This document shows positions 1 through 8,618 of a stretch of DNA of 45,211 nt, piece after piece. The stretch is from assembly GCA_027307045.1 (NCBI GenBank), contig DAHUXR010000031.1, positions 1 through 45,211 of the forward strand. Direction: 5' to 3'. Origin of the DNA: Acidobacteriaceae bacterium (GTDB lineage Bacteria; Acidobacteriota; Terriglobia; Terriglobales; Acidobacteriaceae). The position numbers were made by a program, and so were the translations under genes. Numbering within the stretch: the first letter of the stretch is position 1; each line of letters starts with the position of its first letter. Under the pieces are notes generated by a model. That model saw nothing but the letters and a program-made list of their open reading frames with translations, had not been told where the DNA came from and made no database searches.

Positions 1-1
1 G

Positions 2-229
2 GACCACCCCAAGTTTGTTGGTGATGGTCTACCCGGAACTTTCGGCCCCGGCAAAAAGAAGGATAAGTTCGACTACATCCTGATGTCTCCCAAGCTGGCC
101 GACAAAGTCGTCTCGGGCGGCATTGAGCGTAGAGGTGTTTGGGGAAACTTCCCTCATTTTCCGGAGATCACAAAACCGGTGGAAGCAGCTTCAGACCATG
201 CCGCAGTGTTCGTGGATCTCAACATCTGA
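2..229 (+). CDS. Endonuclease/exonuclease/phosphatase family protein, C-terminal fragment
   Basis: The window opens inside this gene; 75 residues and the TGA stop are visible. The fragment contains FDYILMSPKL (residues 23-32) and, near the end, SDHAAVFVDL (64-73). The Ser-Asp-His followed by a hydrophobic strand is the C-terminal catalytic signature of the metal-dependent DNase I-like EEP superfamily, and the FDYI strand carries the conserved Asp before it. EEP enzymes cleave phosphodiester or phosphoester bonds in nucleic acids, sugar phosphates or lipids; the substrate cannot be told from this part. A strong terminator follows 24 bases after the stop, so this is the last gene of its transcript. 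Confidence 0.75.
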   Translation, partial: DHPKFVGDGLPGTFGPGKKKDKFDYILMSPKLADKVVSGGIERRGVWGNFPHFPEITKPVEAASDHAAVFVDLNI

Positions 230-253
230 GAGTTGTTACTTTTTGAAGGCAAT

Positions 254-290
254 GGCTCGGCGAGTTCACCAGCACGCCGGGCCGTTTTTT
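254..290 (+). terminator. Rho-independent terminator after the EEP gene
   Basis: A 9-bp stem (254-262 with 275-283, one G-U pair) with a 12-base loop is followed by six T residues at 285-290. It lies just downstream of the stop codon at 227-229. Confidence 0.8.
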
Positions 291-361
291 CCGTAAGGAA
301 CTGTTTCTTTCGGTGATTGCTAGAGATTCGGGAACCTATCTGGCCAAGACACTCCACCAAT

Positions 362-1102
362 CTAAGCTCCCGCAGACACCGGCATATCAGAGATCACGCC
401 TTCAGGAATATGGTAGCGCTGGCTGCGCGGCAGTTTGCCCAGCAGTCCCAGCGCAAAGAAAGTGCCTGCGACGATCAGGAACGTGAGCAATCGGACCTGC
501 CCCAGGCTTGCTGGTGAGAGATCGAAGTATTTCCCCAACCGCCACATGGCCCAGCCGGCAAGCTGCGTGGGAACCACAGTCCACACGGCAACGTAGAACC
601 AGCCTTTTTCCGCGCCTTCATCGCGGGTGGAGCGGGCCGCGCGCGGCGTGAAATCCAGAATCGTCGCAAGCACAAAGGCGGCGCCCAGCGGATAATAAAG
701 CTTGTAAAAGAGATCGTTGATGATCCAGCGGCCAAAGAAAAAATTGATGGCCAAGCCGATCAGGTTGATGGTGAACGGCACAAGCAGGTCAATCCACGCA
801 GCGGTGTAGCAGACAACGCGATACCAGAGATTCGGTTTAGGCTCGCCGTAGTGGGTAATATAAGGACGCGGCTCGCCGCCCGGGAGGCGTCCGGCGAATC
901 CGCGCCAAATGCAAACGGCAGTTACGATTGCCAGCCAGATCCAATGACGGCGGTCAGGACCGTGGGCATAGAGATCAGCGGTGAGGTGGCCAGGTAGAAT
1001 CCAGAACACCCATATCCAGATGGGGACATGGAGCACGCGGTAATAGTTCTTGTTCTTTTCCCGTTCAACGACTTTTTTCATGAATGATTGAGGGTTCCGC
1101 AT
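362..1102 (-). CDS. Multi-pass membrane protein of unknown function
   Basis: The 246-residue product has about six hydrophobic segments (near residues 20-40, 53-68, 93-120, 130-148, 167-185 and 202-220), rich in Trp and Tyr, joined by short polar loops. I do not recognise the family. The first Met is used here; Met8 (MKKVVE) is an equally plausible start and would give a basic N-terminus just before the first helix. The gene stands alone: its 3' end faces the EEP gene, and a cluster of dispersed repeats lies upstream. An inner-membrane protein is inferred from hydrophobicity only. Confidence 0.6.
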   Translation of the reverse strand: MRNPQSFMKKVVEREKNKNYYRVLHVPIWIWVFWILPGHLTADLYAHGPDRRHWIWLAIVTAVCIWRGFAGRLPGGEPRPYITHYGEPKPNLWYRVVCYTAAWIDLLVPFTINLIGLAINFFFGRWIINDLFYKLYYPLGAAFVLATILDFTPRAARSTRDEGAEKGWFYVAVWTVVPTQLAGWAMWRLGKYFDLSPASLGQVRLLTFLIVAGTFFALGLLGKLPRSQRYHIPEGVISDMPVSAGA

Positions 1103-1126
1103 TGCATTTTAATATGCACAACCTGG

Positions 1127-1270
1127 AACCACAAAGGACACAAAGGGGAGATTGGCAGATCTGCCAGAATTGCCAAAGATCGCCGAAGTTGAAAGCAAAA
1201 CTTACCACGGATTTACACGGAACAACGCGGATCAGAGAAACCTACATACGGAGAACAGAGAAACACTGAG
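1127..1270. repeat. Dispersed degenerate repeat cluster
   Basis: This contains CCACAAAGGACACAAAGG, GGCAGATCTGCCAGAATTGCC, TTACCACGGATTTACACGG and AACGCGGATCAGAGAAAC, modules that recur at 7096-7120, 29311-29408, 30068-30150, 30240-30275, 36318-36350 and 38906-39074. No gene is seen here. Confidence 0.7.
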
Positions 1271-1284
1271 GAGCCAGGTGGTAA

Positions 1285-2322
1285 TTATTTTCTATTGAGG
1301 CTCTCAATACTTTCCGCCTTCAGTTTTTCTGCCATTTCTCGGAATGCTTCCACAATCAGCTCAGGCTGGTCAAGATGGACCCAGTGCGCGCCTTTTTCAG
1401 CAATGAGATGTTTGCCGCGCAATGAACGCGCGGCCATAGCCTGATGGTCAGCCAGGCGCACGGGCGGCTGGTGCGCGCCGGAAATCACCGTGACAGGGAT
1501 GTGCGAGGGAATATGAAAGCGTGAAGCTTCAGCGGCGGTCTTTGGCAGCGTTTGTATGTACCTGGACATGGTCAGAAAAAATCTTCCGTGGCTCCAGCGT
1601 TCGCGAATCAGGCGAACGGTTTCCGGCGGAAGCTTGGCCAGCTCATTTACGATCCGTTCTCCTGTCTCACTGGCTTTGCCGCCGAACAGGCCCAGCACGC
1701 GCCGAGGTACGGCGCTATTGCCGCGCTGCAGCAGCAGCCATAGGCAGAAGCGGAGCACGCCAATGCCGCCGAGCGCGGCGCCTGCGCGTGAAAACCATAC
1801 GCCGCGCCACAATTGCCAGCGTTGCGAGCGATCCGGTTTGATCCACTCCTCAGGCGTGAGCGGGTCGACAAGAATGATGCCGGCCAATTCCTCTGGAAAG
1901 CGCTGCGCATAGACACTCAGGATCAATGCGCCGAACGAATGTCCTACAAGAACATACGGAGTTGTGATCTTGAGGGCGGTGATAACCGCGTGGAGGTCGT
2001 CTGACATTTCCTGAAGTGTGCACTCCCGTCCGGACGGCGCGCTCCAGCCAAAGCCGGGGCGATCATAACTGTACGTCGCGGCAAACTCGGCCAGCTGCGG
2101 TTGCAAGATGCTCCAGTTCAGCGACGAGGCAGCGATGCCGGCTTCAAGGATGATCGCTAGACCGCCGCTACCCATTTGCCGCACATGCATGCTGCCATGC
2201 GAAGTATTGATGGTCCTGCCCGGCGGGGGAAACTTGCGAGCGTCCCGGCGCACGCAAAGAAGCTGTGCCAGCGCTTGTAAAAACAGCACCGCGACGATCG
2301 CAATGAGCAGTGTGATAACCAA
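1285..2322 (-). CDS. Alpha/beta hydrolase with N-terminal membrane anchor
   Basis: This 345-residue protein starts with a hydrophobic segment (residues 2-23) that is probably a signal anchor. The nucleophile elbow GHSFGA at 127-132 places the catalytic Ser at 129, and GAHWVHLDQP at 301-310 carries the catalytic His. YDRPGFGWS at about 86-94 is typical of the alpha/beta hydrolase fold. The family includes esterases, haloperoxidases and epoxide hydrolases; the substrate cannot be assigned. Two further hydrolases of the same general type lie at 6118-7005 and, broken, at 27921-28950. It appears to be a single-gene unit upstream of the terminator-bounded phosphoesterase. Confidence 0.85.
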   Translation of the reverse strand: MVITLLIAIVAVLFLQALAQLLCVRRDARKFPPPGRTINTSHGSMHVRQMGSGGLAIILEAGIAASSLNWSILQPQLAEFAATYSYDRPGFGWSAPSGRECTLQEMSDDLHAVITALKITTPYVLVGHSFGALILSVYAQRFPEELAGIILVDPLTPEEWIKPDRSQRWQLWRGVWFSRAGAALGGIGVLRFCLWLLLQRGNSAVPRRVLGLFGGKASETGERIVNELAKLPPETVRLIRERWSHGRFFLTMSRYIQTLPKTAAEASRFHIPSHIPVTVISGAHQPPVRLADHQAMAARSLRGKHLIAEKGAHWVHLDQPELIVEAFREMAEKLKAESIESLNRK

Positions 2323-2370
2323 GTAAAGCCGCCTCCGCTCCTAATGCTAATAGAGAGGACTGAGCGCCTA

Positions 2371-2406
2371 AAAATAAAAAGGCCGCAACGCGAGTTTGCG
2401 GCCTTT
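2371..2406 (-). terminator. Rho-independent terminator of the phosphoesterase gene
   Basis: AAAGGCCGCAA pairs with TTTGCGGCCTTT around a 6-base loop. On the minus strand the stem is followed by TTTTTATTTTT. It lies 20 bases beyond the stop at 2426. Confidence 0.85.
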
Positions 2407-2425
2407 ACCGACTACGCAGCGTGTA

Positions 2426-4750
2426 CTACTGCGGAGGAGCCTGCTTGGTGATGTCATCCAGACCAGTAACAGGCTGGGCGGGCAAAGCAGGCGGTGTGAG
2501 GAAGGCCGGCGGATTGATAAAGTCAAAGAACTCCGTCATGTCGTCTGCCGCGGCGTCACGCGCGGTGAGCGGCGCCAGGTTGAAGCGCGTTTCAACCAGC
2601 TTGAGGATTGACGTGAGTTCGCGATTGGTGTGAGAAACAAAGTGAGGCTTCACGAATGGCGAGACGACGATGATCGGCACGCGGAAACCACTCAGCGTGA
2701 AATCGCCAGGCAGATCGCCGGGACCGAGCTGCGGCGGAGTCGCGTCCGGGGGAACAACGGTGAACGGCGGCACGTGGTCATAGAGTCCGCCGCCTTCGTC
2801 ATACGCCAGGATGAAGATGGAGTCATGCCATGCGGGGCTGTTCATCAGGGCATCGATAATGGTTTTTACGTAAGCTGCGCCTGTTTGAATATTGTTGTCA
2901 GGATGCTCATCAAGTCCGCTGCCGCCGGAACCGGGATCGATCCAGACAAACGAGGGCAGATCGTCGTCCGCTGTGGGGCGAGCAAGGATATCGAAGTAGG
3001 ACTGGATCGGGCCAAAGGCCGGGTTGGCGCCGTTGTTGCCGACAGTAGGATCTGCATAATCCTGGAACCCAGCCAGGAACCTTCCATCCTTATCGTAATA
3101 TCCCCATTTCACTCCCGCTTTTTGCAGGCTGGAGAAGATCGTGGGACAGGTCCACAAAGGATGGCCAAAGGGCGAGGGGAAAATTCTCCCCTGGCTGGTC
3201 GCGCAGAACATATATTGGCGGTTGGGCACGGTGTTGGCCAGCAGCGACGAGTGGAATGAATCGCTGGTGGCAAACTGAGTGGCAAGTTCGTAGTAATAAG
3301 GAAGGTCGCTGTCATCGTATTGCCCCAGAGCACGCAGGCCTTTGGGATCGGTGGGTGACGAAACCGAATGGCTCGTCAGGGCGAAACGATCCATCTTGAA
3401 GGTTCCGTCCGTCTGCTGGTCAATATCAAAATGGCTTTCATCCCACGAGGGCGAAAGATTGTCTGTCCGGACAGTTGGCTCATGGAAGAGATGCCCCGTA
3501 GTGCCATCAAACAGCGGAAGGATGATGTTGGGATCGTAACCGGCATTGATCTGATAGCCGGGGAATTTCGCAGAAGCATACGCGCCAAGCTTGGCGAAGT
3601 AGCTATCGAACGAGCGGTTCTCCTGGAGCAGCACGATGATGTGCTTAATGCCTTGCAAGCCACTGTTGGTTACAACATTTACCGTGGCCGCAGACGTGGA
3701 TGTATGGCCTTGAGCGTCCGTGGCGGTGATTGTGTAAGTGGTGTTCGCCGTGGGCGAGACAGCGACGCTGCCGCTAGGGCCAGAGATCGGCGGAACGCCC
3801 TGATCAATGCTGACCGAAGCAGCGCCCGTCGACGCCCAAGTCAAAGTTGACTGGCTTCCCGGAGCGATGTTCGCAGGACTCGCTTTTAAAGTCACAGCCA
3901 GAGGCGCATTCACCGTCGCCGTGGCTGTGGCCGTGGCTGAGCCGTTTGTTGCGGTGATCGTATAAATCGTCGTCGCGGCGGGTGAGACGATCTGATTTCC
4001 GCTGAGAGCTACTGCGCCAATTCCCTGATCAATGCTTACTGAAGCTGCATTCGCGCTGGTCCAAGTCAGGCTGGCGGTCTGTCCTGGACCAACCGTTGTC
4101 GGGCTGGCAACCAGCGTTACGCCCAGAAGATTTACAGTTGCAACGGCCGTTGCCGTAACGCCTCCAGCGCCTGTGGCTGTCGCCGTATAAGTAGTGCTGG
4201 CCGTGGGGGAAACCGCGGCTGTGCCGGAAAGCGCAACCGAGGTAACATCGTCACCTAAAACCGCCGGCGTAATGGCAACCGATGTGGCATTGGTGCTTGT
4301 CCACGTGAGATTTGCTGTCTGTCCGGCAGCCACAACACCGGGAGAAACGCTCAGAGTCATCGTCGGTGCAGAGCCTGCGGGAACCACGGCCACGGTAATT
4401 GAATTTGTAGCTGCCTTCCCGTTCGCGTCCATGGCCGTGGCGATATACGTTGTCGTCTGCGATGGAGAAACTGTGGCTGATCCCGTCAAAGGCAGCGTTC
4501 CTGACGCCACAGCGGGCGCAATGGAAAACGAAACTGCGTTCGTGGCTCTCCAGGTAAGCGTGGTGCTTTGCCCCTGCACGATCGTGCTGGAGCCGGACGC
4601 AAACGCGATCACTGCCTGTGATGGACCGTTGTTGACGGGAGGCGGAGTAACAGCTCCGCCGCCGCAGCCGATCAGAAAAACAACTATGAAAACGAAAGAA
4701 ATCTTCAGGACATCCTGCAGAACTGCTGACGAAGTTTTTGCGCGAACCAT
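2426..4750 (-). CDS. Lipoprotein phosphoesterase (phospholipase C/acid phosphatase family) with four Ig-like repeats
   Basis: The 774-residue product begins with a signal peptide and lipobox ending at Cys29 (LIGC), so it should be lipid-anchored outside the cytoplasm. Residues about 46-360 hold four related Ig-like repeats, each with a TLTW...TNA..V and VSP..TTTYTATA pattern. The catalytic domain starts at IIVLLQENRSFDSYF (371-385), the hallmark of the phosphoesterase family that includes bacterial phospholipase C and AcpA-type acid phosphatase; the metal-binding Glu-Asn is in this motif. Later AYDEGGGLYDHVPP supplies further conserved acidic and His residues. The substrate (phospholipid or phosphomonoester) is not settled. 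A GAGAG-type ribosome site precedes the ATG. Confidence 0.9.
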   Translation of the reverse strand: MVRAKTSSAVLQDVLKISFVFIVVFLIGCGGGAVTPPPVNNGPSQAVIAFASGSSTIVQGQSTTLTWRATNAVSFSIAPAVASGTLPLTGSATVSPSQTTTYIATAMDANGKAATNSITVAVVPAGSAPTMTLSVSPGVVAAGQTANLTWTSTNATSVAITPAVLGDDVTSVALSGTAAVSPTASTTYTATATGAGGVTATAVATVNLLGVTLVASPTTVGPGQTASLTWTSANAASVSIDQGIGAVALSGNQIVSPAATTIYTITATNGSATATATATVNAPLAVTLKASPANIAPGSQSTLTWASTGAASVSIDQGVPPISGPSGSVAVSPTANTTYTITATDAQGHTSTSAATVNVVTNSGLQGIKHIIVLLQENRSFDSYFAKLGAYASAKFPGYQINAGYDPNIILPLFDGTTGHLFHEPTVRTDNLSPSWDESHFDIDQQTDGTFKMDRFALTSHSVSSPTDPKGLRALGQYDDSDLPYYYELATQFATSDSFHSSLLANTVPNRQYMFCATSQGRIFPSPFGHPLWTCPTIFSSLQKAGVKWGYYDKDGRFLAGFQDYADPTVGNNGANPAFGPIQSYFDILARPTADDDLPSFVWIDPGSGGSGLDEHPDNNIQTGAAYVKTIIDALMNSPAWHDSIFILAYDEGGGLYDHVPPFTVVPPDATPPQLGPGDLPGDFTLSGFRVPIIVVSPFVKPHFVSHTNRELTSILKLVETRFNLAPLTARDAAADDMTEFFDFINPPAFLTPPALPAQPVTGLDDITKQAPPQ

Positions 4751-4862
4751 GGCACACTCTCACCCAGGGGTACTGGCTGAGATGTGAATCCAGCAGCTCA
4801 GGTTGCAAGCAGCTGGATGCGCCTAAGAGCCCGGTCGCGCCTTTACATGCGTTTAACAAAGC

Positions 4863-4893
4863 GGCCTGCCATCCAACCCAGTGGTAGCAGGCC
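4863..4893 (-). terminator. Probable terminator after the GlcG/HbpS-like gene
   Basis: GGCCTGC pairs with GCAGGCC around a 17-base loop that can form inner pairs. The minus-strand tail is GCTTTGTT, only weakly T-rich. It lies 16 bases past the stop at 4909. Confidence 0.5.
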
Positions 4894-4908
4894 ATTGCTT
4901 GTTCAACG

Positions 4909-5397
4909 CTACTTAATCGCGGCTGCTCCGGCCACGGCGCACTGGCCGTCCTGGTCACTGTTGGCTCCGGAAACGCCAATCGCGCCGATAATCTTGCCGT
5001 CCAAAAGAATCGGCACTCCGCCTTCCACCGGCACCGCGCCTTCCAGCGCCATCACGCGCACGCCGGCGCCGCCGCTGGCCAGCGCATCCTGAAATGCCTT
5101 GGTCGGGCGTTTATACAAAGCCGCTGAGCGCGCTTTGTTAATGGAAACGTTGGCGCTGCCGATCTGCGTGTTGTCGGTTTTCTCGTAATAAACGAGCGTG
5201 CCGTTGGGATCGACAACGGCGACAGCCATTACCCAGTGGTTTTTCACGGCTTCCGCCAGCGCCGCGGCCGCGGCTTTCTTTGCGTTTTCCACGGTGATGG
5301 GTGGTCCGTAAGGATTAGGCAACATCTGGGCCTCCATTCCCAACGCGCAAACAGCCAGCGCCAGGACTGACAAGATTTTGGTTGTGCGTAATGACAT
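4909..5397 (-). CDS. Secreted GlcG/HbpS (DUF336) family protein
   Basis: The start is set at the ATG at 5397 because GAGGAGCAAGGAACC precedes it and because it gives a classic signal peptide (MSLRTTKILSVLALAVC...); the open frame extends 43 codons further upstream without a credible ribosome site. The mature part of about 140 residues has the DUF336 pattern: A..A...A......W.MAVAVVDPNG, a YEKTD strand, INKARSAA, GGVPILLDGKIIGAIGVSG and a final DG.CA..G. The family includes GlcG and the extracellular haem-binding HbpS of Streptomyces; binding of a small ligand such as haem is possible but not shown. It probably acts in the periplasm. Confidence 0.85.
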   Translation of the reverse strand: MSLRTTKILSVLALAVCALGMEAQMLPNPYGPPITVENAKKAAAAALAEAVKNHWVMAVAVVDPNGTLVYYEKTDNTQIGSANVSINKARSAALYKRPTKAFQDALASGGAGVRVMALEGAVPVEGGVPILLDGKIIGAIGVSGANSDQDGQCAVAGAAAIK

Positions 5398-5612
5398 GGT
5401 TCCTTGCTCCTCTCGTTCTTGCGTGCGACCGAATTTTCGTAACGGCATCCATTCGATAAGGGCTCCGGGATTCATACTGCTGGTTGCGAAGACGATGTCG
5501 CTGACGATCACTTGAATCGTGAGCAACGGAGTCTAAAGTTTGCAGAATAGCTCTGTCAAGGCACGCGATGTTCCGTTCGATCAGCCATGGCGCGTAATCG
5601 CCTGCCCGGAGT

Positions 5613-6003
5613 TTAGTCGTCGGATTTCACCTGCTCCGCTAATTTTTTGGGCGCAAGCAGAGCATAACTTCCCTTTAGCAGTTCCTCCACTTCACTTCAC
5701 CTCCAATCCAGTTTGCCCACGTCCAGCCGCAACGCAACCCAGCCTCTCGATCCAATGTAAGCCGGCAGATAAAATCTTTTGGGCTGGGCCTCTGCCAGGG
5801 CCTTATTATCGCCGGAGCACCTTGCCGCTGATCGAAACAATGCCACCGCCGTGATGGTTATCCAGGAAGCAGGCGAAGGTCTTTTTTCTGACCAGGAACT
5901 GGGCGTGCGATCCATAGGTCTTGCGGGTGGTTTCCGGAAGCTTGAGCGCGATCTCGGTTAGACGGGCGAGCTGCGGCTTTTCAGCAGAGCGTTTTGCCAT
6001 CAT
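5613..6003 (-). pseudogene. Decayed MmcQ/YjbR-family gene (frameshift plus in-frame stop)
   Basis: Read on the minus strand from ATG 6003, the first part gives MMAKRSAEKPQLARLTEIAL..LPETTRKTYG and CFLDNHHGGGIVSISGKV, the DNA-binding-like MmcQ/YjbR pattern, then stops after a frame error. The frame one base over resumes at SGDNKALAEAQPKRFYLPAY and GSRGWVALRLDVGKLDW, again typical of the family. The junction near 5817 has one base too many or two too few. An in-frame TGA at 5697-5699 then interrupts, followed in the same frame by SEVEELLKGSYALLAPKKLA to a stop at 5613, the expected C-terminus. Around the TGA the sequence GTGAAGTGAAGTGGAG suggests a 6-bp tandem duplication. Repaired length is about 128 residues, close to the family norm. 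Confidence 0.8.
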
Positions 6004-6117
6004 GGATCCTGACTGCCCGTCACGATATCTACCCCATGCGCAACATGCCAACGGCACAAACGATCCGGCGGGATCCGGCGGCCACATGTTCTGTAAAAAC
6101 ATCAATCCCCGTTTAGA

Positions 6118-7005
6118 ATGCTTGGTTACGTTCAACCACCAAACATGGAACCAATTTCGCACTTCTTTTATTCTGACCGGCTCAAACTCCAGTTCTGGGA
6201 TTACGGCCAGGACGGCAAGCCAGCGCTGGTGCTCGTCCACGGCGGCCTTGACCACGCGCGCAACTGGGATTGGGTAGCCCGCTCTCTGCGTGAACATTAT
6301 CACGTCTATGCGCTCGACCTGCGCGGACACGGCAACAGTGCCTGGGCGCCCGGCGCCATGTATAGCGTAGCGGAGCATGTGCTCGACCTTTCCGCGCTGC
6401 TCGATATCATCGATGAGTTTCCAATTCGCCTTGTCGGCCATTCGCTCGGCGGCATCATCGTGCTGCATTATGCGGGCATCTATCCGGACCGAGTCAGCAA
6501 GGCTGTCTCGATTGAAGGCATTGGATTTCCGCCCAGCCATCGCGTACACGGCCCAGCTTCCAACCGGCTGCGCTACTGGCTTGAGGCCCGGCGAGACATT
6601 GAAAAGCGCAAGCGCAAACCTTACCCCAGCCTGGACGCCGCCATGGCCCGGATGAAAGAAGCCAATCCGCACCTGAGTGATGAAGTCGCGCGCCATCTCA
6701 CGCTCCACGGCACCAATTGGGATTCCGAGGGCTGCCTTACGTGGAAGTTCGATAACTATGCCCGCGCCATCGGGCCTTTTGGCCACAACCTGGCGGACAC
6801 CTCAGAGATTTACGGCCAGATCACCTCGCCCACGCTGCTCTTCTGGGGACTGGAAAGCTTTGCTCCCGTGCCGGAAAACGATCCGCGCGTCAGCGCCATG
6901 CAACATTGCCGGCTGATAAAAGTCCCAAAGGCCGGCCACTGGGTGCATCATGACCAGCTTGATCTTTTCCTGAAAGAAACAACGGAATTTTTGGTGGGTA
7001 AGTAA
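6118..7005 (+). CDS. Alpha/beta hydrolase
   Basis: The 295-residue cytoplasmic protein has the oxyanion-hole HGG at 41-43, DLRGHGNS at 67-74, the nucleophile elbow GHSLGG at 107-112 (Ser109) and a C-terminal GHWVHHDQ at 273-280 with the catalytic His. There is no signal peptide. The first ATG is used, but Met10 (MEPISHFFYS) fits the usual N-terminus of the family well and neither start has a clear ribosome site. It is divergent from the decayed MmcQ gene, with 114 bases between the starts. The class includes esterases and C-C bond hydrolases; the substrate is unknown. Confidence 0.85.
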   Translation: MLGYVQPPNMEPISHFFYSDRLKLQFWDYGQDGKPALVLVHGGLDHARNWDWVARSLREHYHVYALDLRGHGNSAWAPGAMYSVAEHVLDLSALLDIIDEFPIRLVGHSLGGIIVLHYAGIYPDRVSKAVSIEGIGFPPSHRVHGPASNRLRYWLEARRDIEKRKRKPYPSLDAAMARMKEANPHLSDEVARHLTLHGTNWDSEGCLTWKFDNYARAIGPFGHNLADTSEIYGQITSPTLLFWGLESFAPVPENDPRVSAMQHCRLIKVPKAGHWVHHDQLDLFLKETTEFLVGK

Positions 7006-7095
7006 TGCGAGGGATGGCTTCAGCCGAAAACCATTCCCACCGACCTGCTGTCTCGAACGCGCGTAGCGCGGGAATCAAACAAGATTTGCTGTTCG

Positions 7096-7120
7096 GGTAA
7101 TTTGGCAATTGAGTAATTTG
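7096..7120. repeat. Short dispersed repeat module
   Basis: GGTAATTTGGCAATTGAGTAATTTG is a low-complexity module of the same type as the GGCAATTTTGGCAATT module at 39032-39074. A small TTCA-loop hairpin (GGCTTCAGCC) lies nearby at 7017-7026. Confidence 0.45.
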
Positions 7121-7145
7121 AAAGCCAAAAACCGCGAATACAACA

Positions 7146-7183
7146 AAACACGCTAACCTTTTCTTGATTCGGTTAGCGTGTTT
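7146..7183. terminator. Bidirectional terminator between convergent genes
   Basis: A perfect 13-bp stem, AAACACGCTAACC with GGTTAGCGTGTTT, surrounds a 12-base loop. It sits between the convergent hydrolase (ends 7005) and the AAA+ gene (ends 7219); the A/T ends of the stem give short T-tracts on both strands. Confidence 0.75.
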
Positions 7184-7218
7184 CGCCTTGACTCGCGGCT
7201 GATTCTTTTTTGGCGCGC

Positions 7219-8391
7219 TTACTTGTGGTCCAGCAATGGAGCAATCCCGCCAAAGTCCCGAGGAGACTTGCCAGTGCCGCGTCCCGCCTTGGCTGCAAGC
7301 GGCGATCCGGGATTCAATTCTCCATATTTTTCCAGCAGGACCGGTACCAGCGCGCCTTCTGCTTCCTTGGTAAAGGTCATCTGCGTTTCCTTGCGATCAA
7401 TGCGGATGAAATCTCCCAGCTTGATCTGGCCGGTGGCGACCAGGTTTGCCAGTGGGAAAACCACGTTCTTTTCAATGGCCCTCTTCAAGTGCCGCGCGCC
7501 GTACTTGGGATCAGTGCCTTCCTGCAATAGAAAGCCCTTGACCGGAGCGGTGCAGGAAAATACGAACTGGCTGTTGCCGGTTGCCTGCAGGATGCGCTGT
7601 TGCACCATTCCCAGTTCAATTTCCAGGATTTGCTCAAGATGTTCCGACTTCAGGGTCTTGAAAACCACCACTTTGTCGATGCGGTTCATGAATTCCGGCG
7701 AAAACTTACGCCGGGCCGCATCTTGCGCCGTGCGGGTGATCTTATCGTCCAGCGCGGCGTCCATGTGGTTGGGACGCCGGGTATTGCCAAAGCCGAGACC
7801 GCCGGTCATCAATTCGTCCATTTCGTGCGCGCCCAGGTTTGAGGTCATCACGATGAGGCACTGGGAAAGATCCACGCGGCGGTTGTCGCCCAGCGTAAGC
7901 GTAGCTTTATCCAGGATGCCGAGCAGAAGCTGCCACAGCGCGTCACTGGCTTTTTCAATCTCGTCGAAAAGCAGCAGCGTGAGCTTAAGCTTCTCCGTAT
8001 GCCACTGGTTGAGCGCCTCCTGCGTGAGCAGGGGGTGCGTCTCCCGATGTCCCAGATAGCCGGGCGGTGAGCCGATCAGTTTGGCGATTTCATGGCTGTG
8101 CTGGAATTCGGCGCAATCGATCTTGATGATCGCCCGGGGATCGCCGAAGAGCGACTCCGCCACGGCTTCCACCACGCGCGTCTTGCCTGAGCCGGTGGGC
8201 CCAAGAAAGAGAAGGTTGCCAACGGGACGCCCAGGAGCGTTCAACCCCGCGAGAAACATCTGGTAAATTTCCACCACTTTTTCGACGGCCGGGTCCTGGC
8301 CAACGATTTTCCGCCGCAAGGCGGTTTCAAAATCCGTCGCGTCCGAGCTGCGCCGTGTGGGATCAAGTGCAGTATTAAAGCCGGTCCTCAT
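7219..8391 (-). CDS. One-ring Clp-type AAA+ ATPase resembling ClpA/ClpB D2
   Basis: This 390-residue protein is a single AAA+ module. Visible motifs are Walker A GPTGSGKT (64-71), the pore-loop GSPPGYLG (107-114), Walker B LLLFDEIEKA (139-148), sensor 1 MTSNLG, the arginine-finger region FMNRID (about 235-240) and sensor 2 GARHLKRAIEK (about 308-318). GYxG and FxNRID match the second ring of ClpA/ClpB, followed by a D2-small lid. The N domain and first ring are absent, and there is no ClpX-type zinc finger or IGF/IGL loop for ClpP in the part I can read. Such proteins unfold or remodel substrates; this one's partner is unknown. A Pro/Gly/Lys-rich tail of about 35 residues follows the lid. Confidence 0.85.
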   Translation of the reverse strand: MRTGFNTALDPTRRSSDATDFETALRRKIVGQDPAVEKVVEIYQMFLAGLNAPGRPVGNLLFLGPTGSGKTRVVEAVAESLFGDPRAIIKIDCAEFQHSHEIAKLIGSPPGYLGHRETHPLLTQEALNQWHTEKLKLTLLLFDEIEKASDALWQLLLGILDKATLTLGDNRRVDLSQCLIVMTSNLGAHEMDELMTGGLGFGNTRRPNHMDAALDDKITRTAQDAARRKFSPEFMNRIDKVVVFKTLKSEHLEQILEIELGMVQQRILQATGNSQFVFSCTAPVKGFLLQEGTDPKYGARHLKRAIEKNVVFPLANLVATGQIKLGDFIRIDRKETQMTFTKEAEGALVPVLLEKYGELNPGSPLAAKAGRGTGKSPRDFGGIAPLLDHK

Positions 8392-8618
8392 AAATTCCTT
8401 GCCTCTTTGTATCGAGGACTCCTCCCAATTTCGGAGGTGTAAATGTGAGATGGAGATGTAAGCTGCAGAGTTGTCATTACTAATCCGTCAACATTCATCT
8501 ACATGCATCAAACAGTTAGATGCTGAGTGTGTGACAAAAGGCCAGACACTCACGCCATTTTGATCAGAGTACCGGGATGCATGGTAAGATGCCTGCAAGA
8601 CCCCGGGAAAGAGCCTAA

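Noticed and set aside
5806-6786. Minus-strand open frame of 326 codons
   Set aside because: Most of it is antisense to the alpha/beta hydrolase; only its last third is the decayed MmcQ gene, which is annotated separately.
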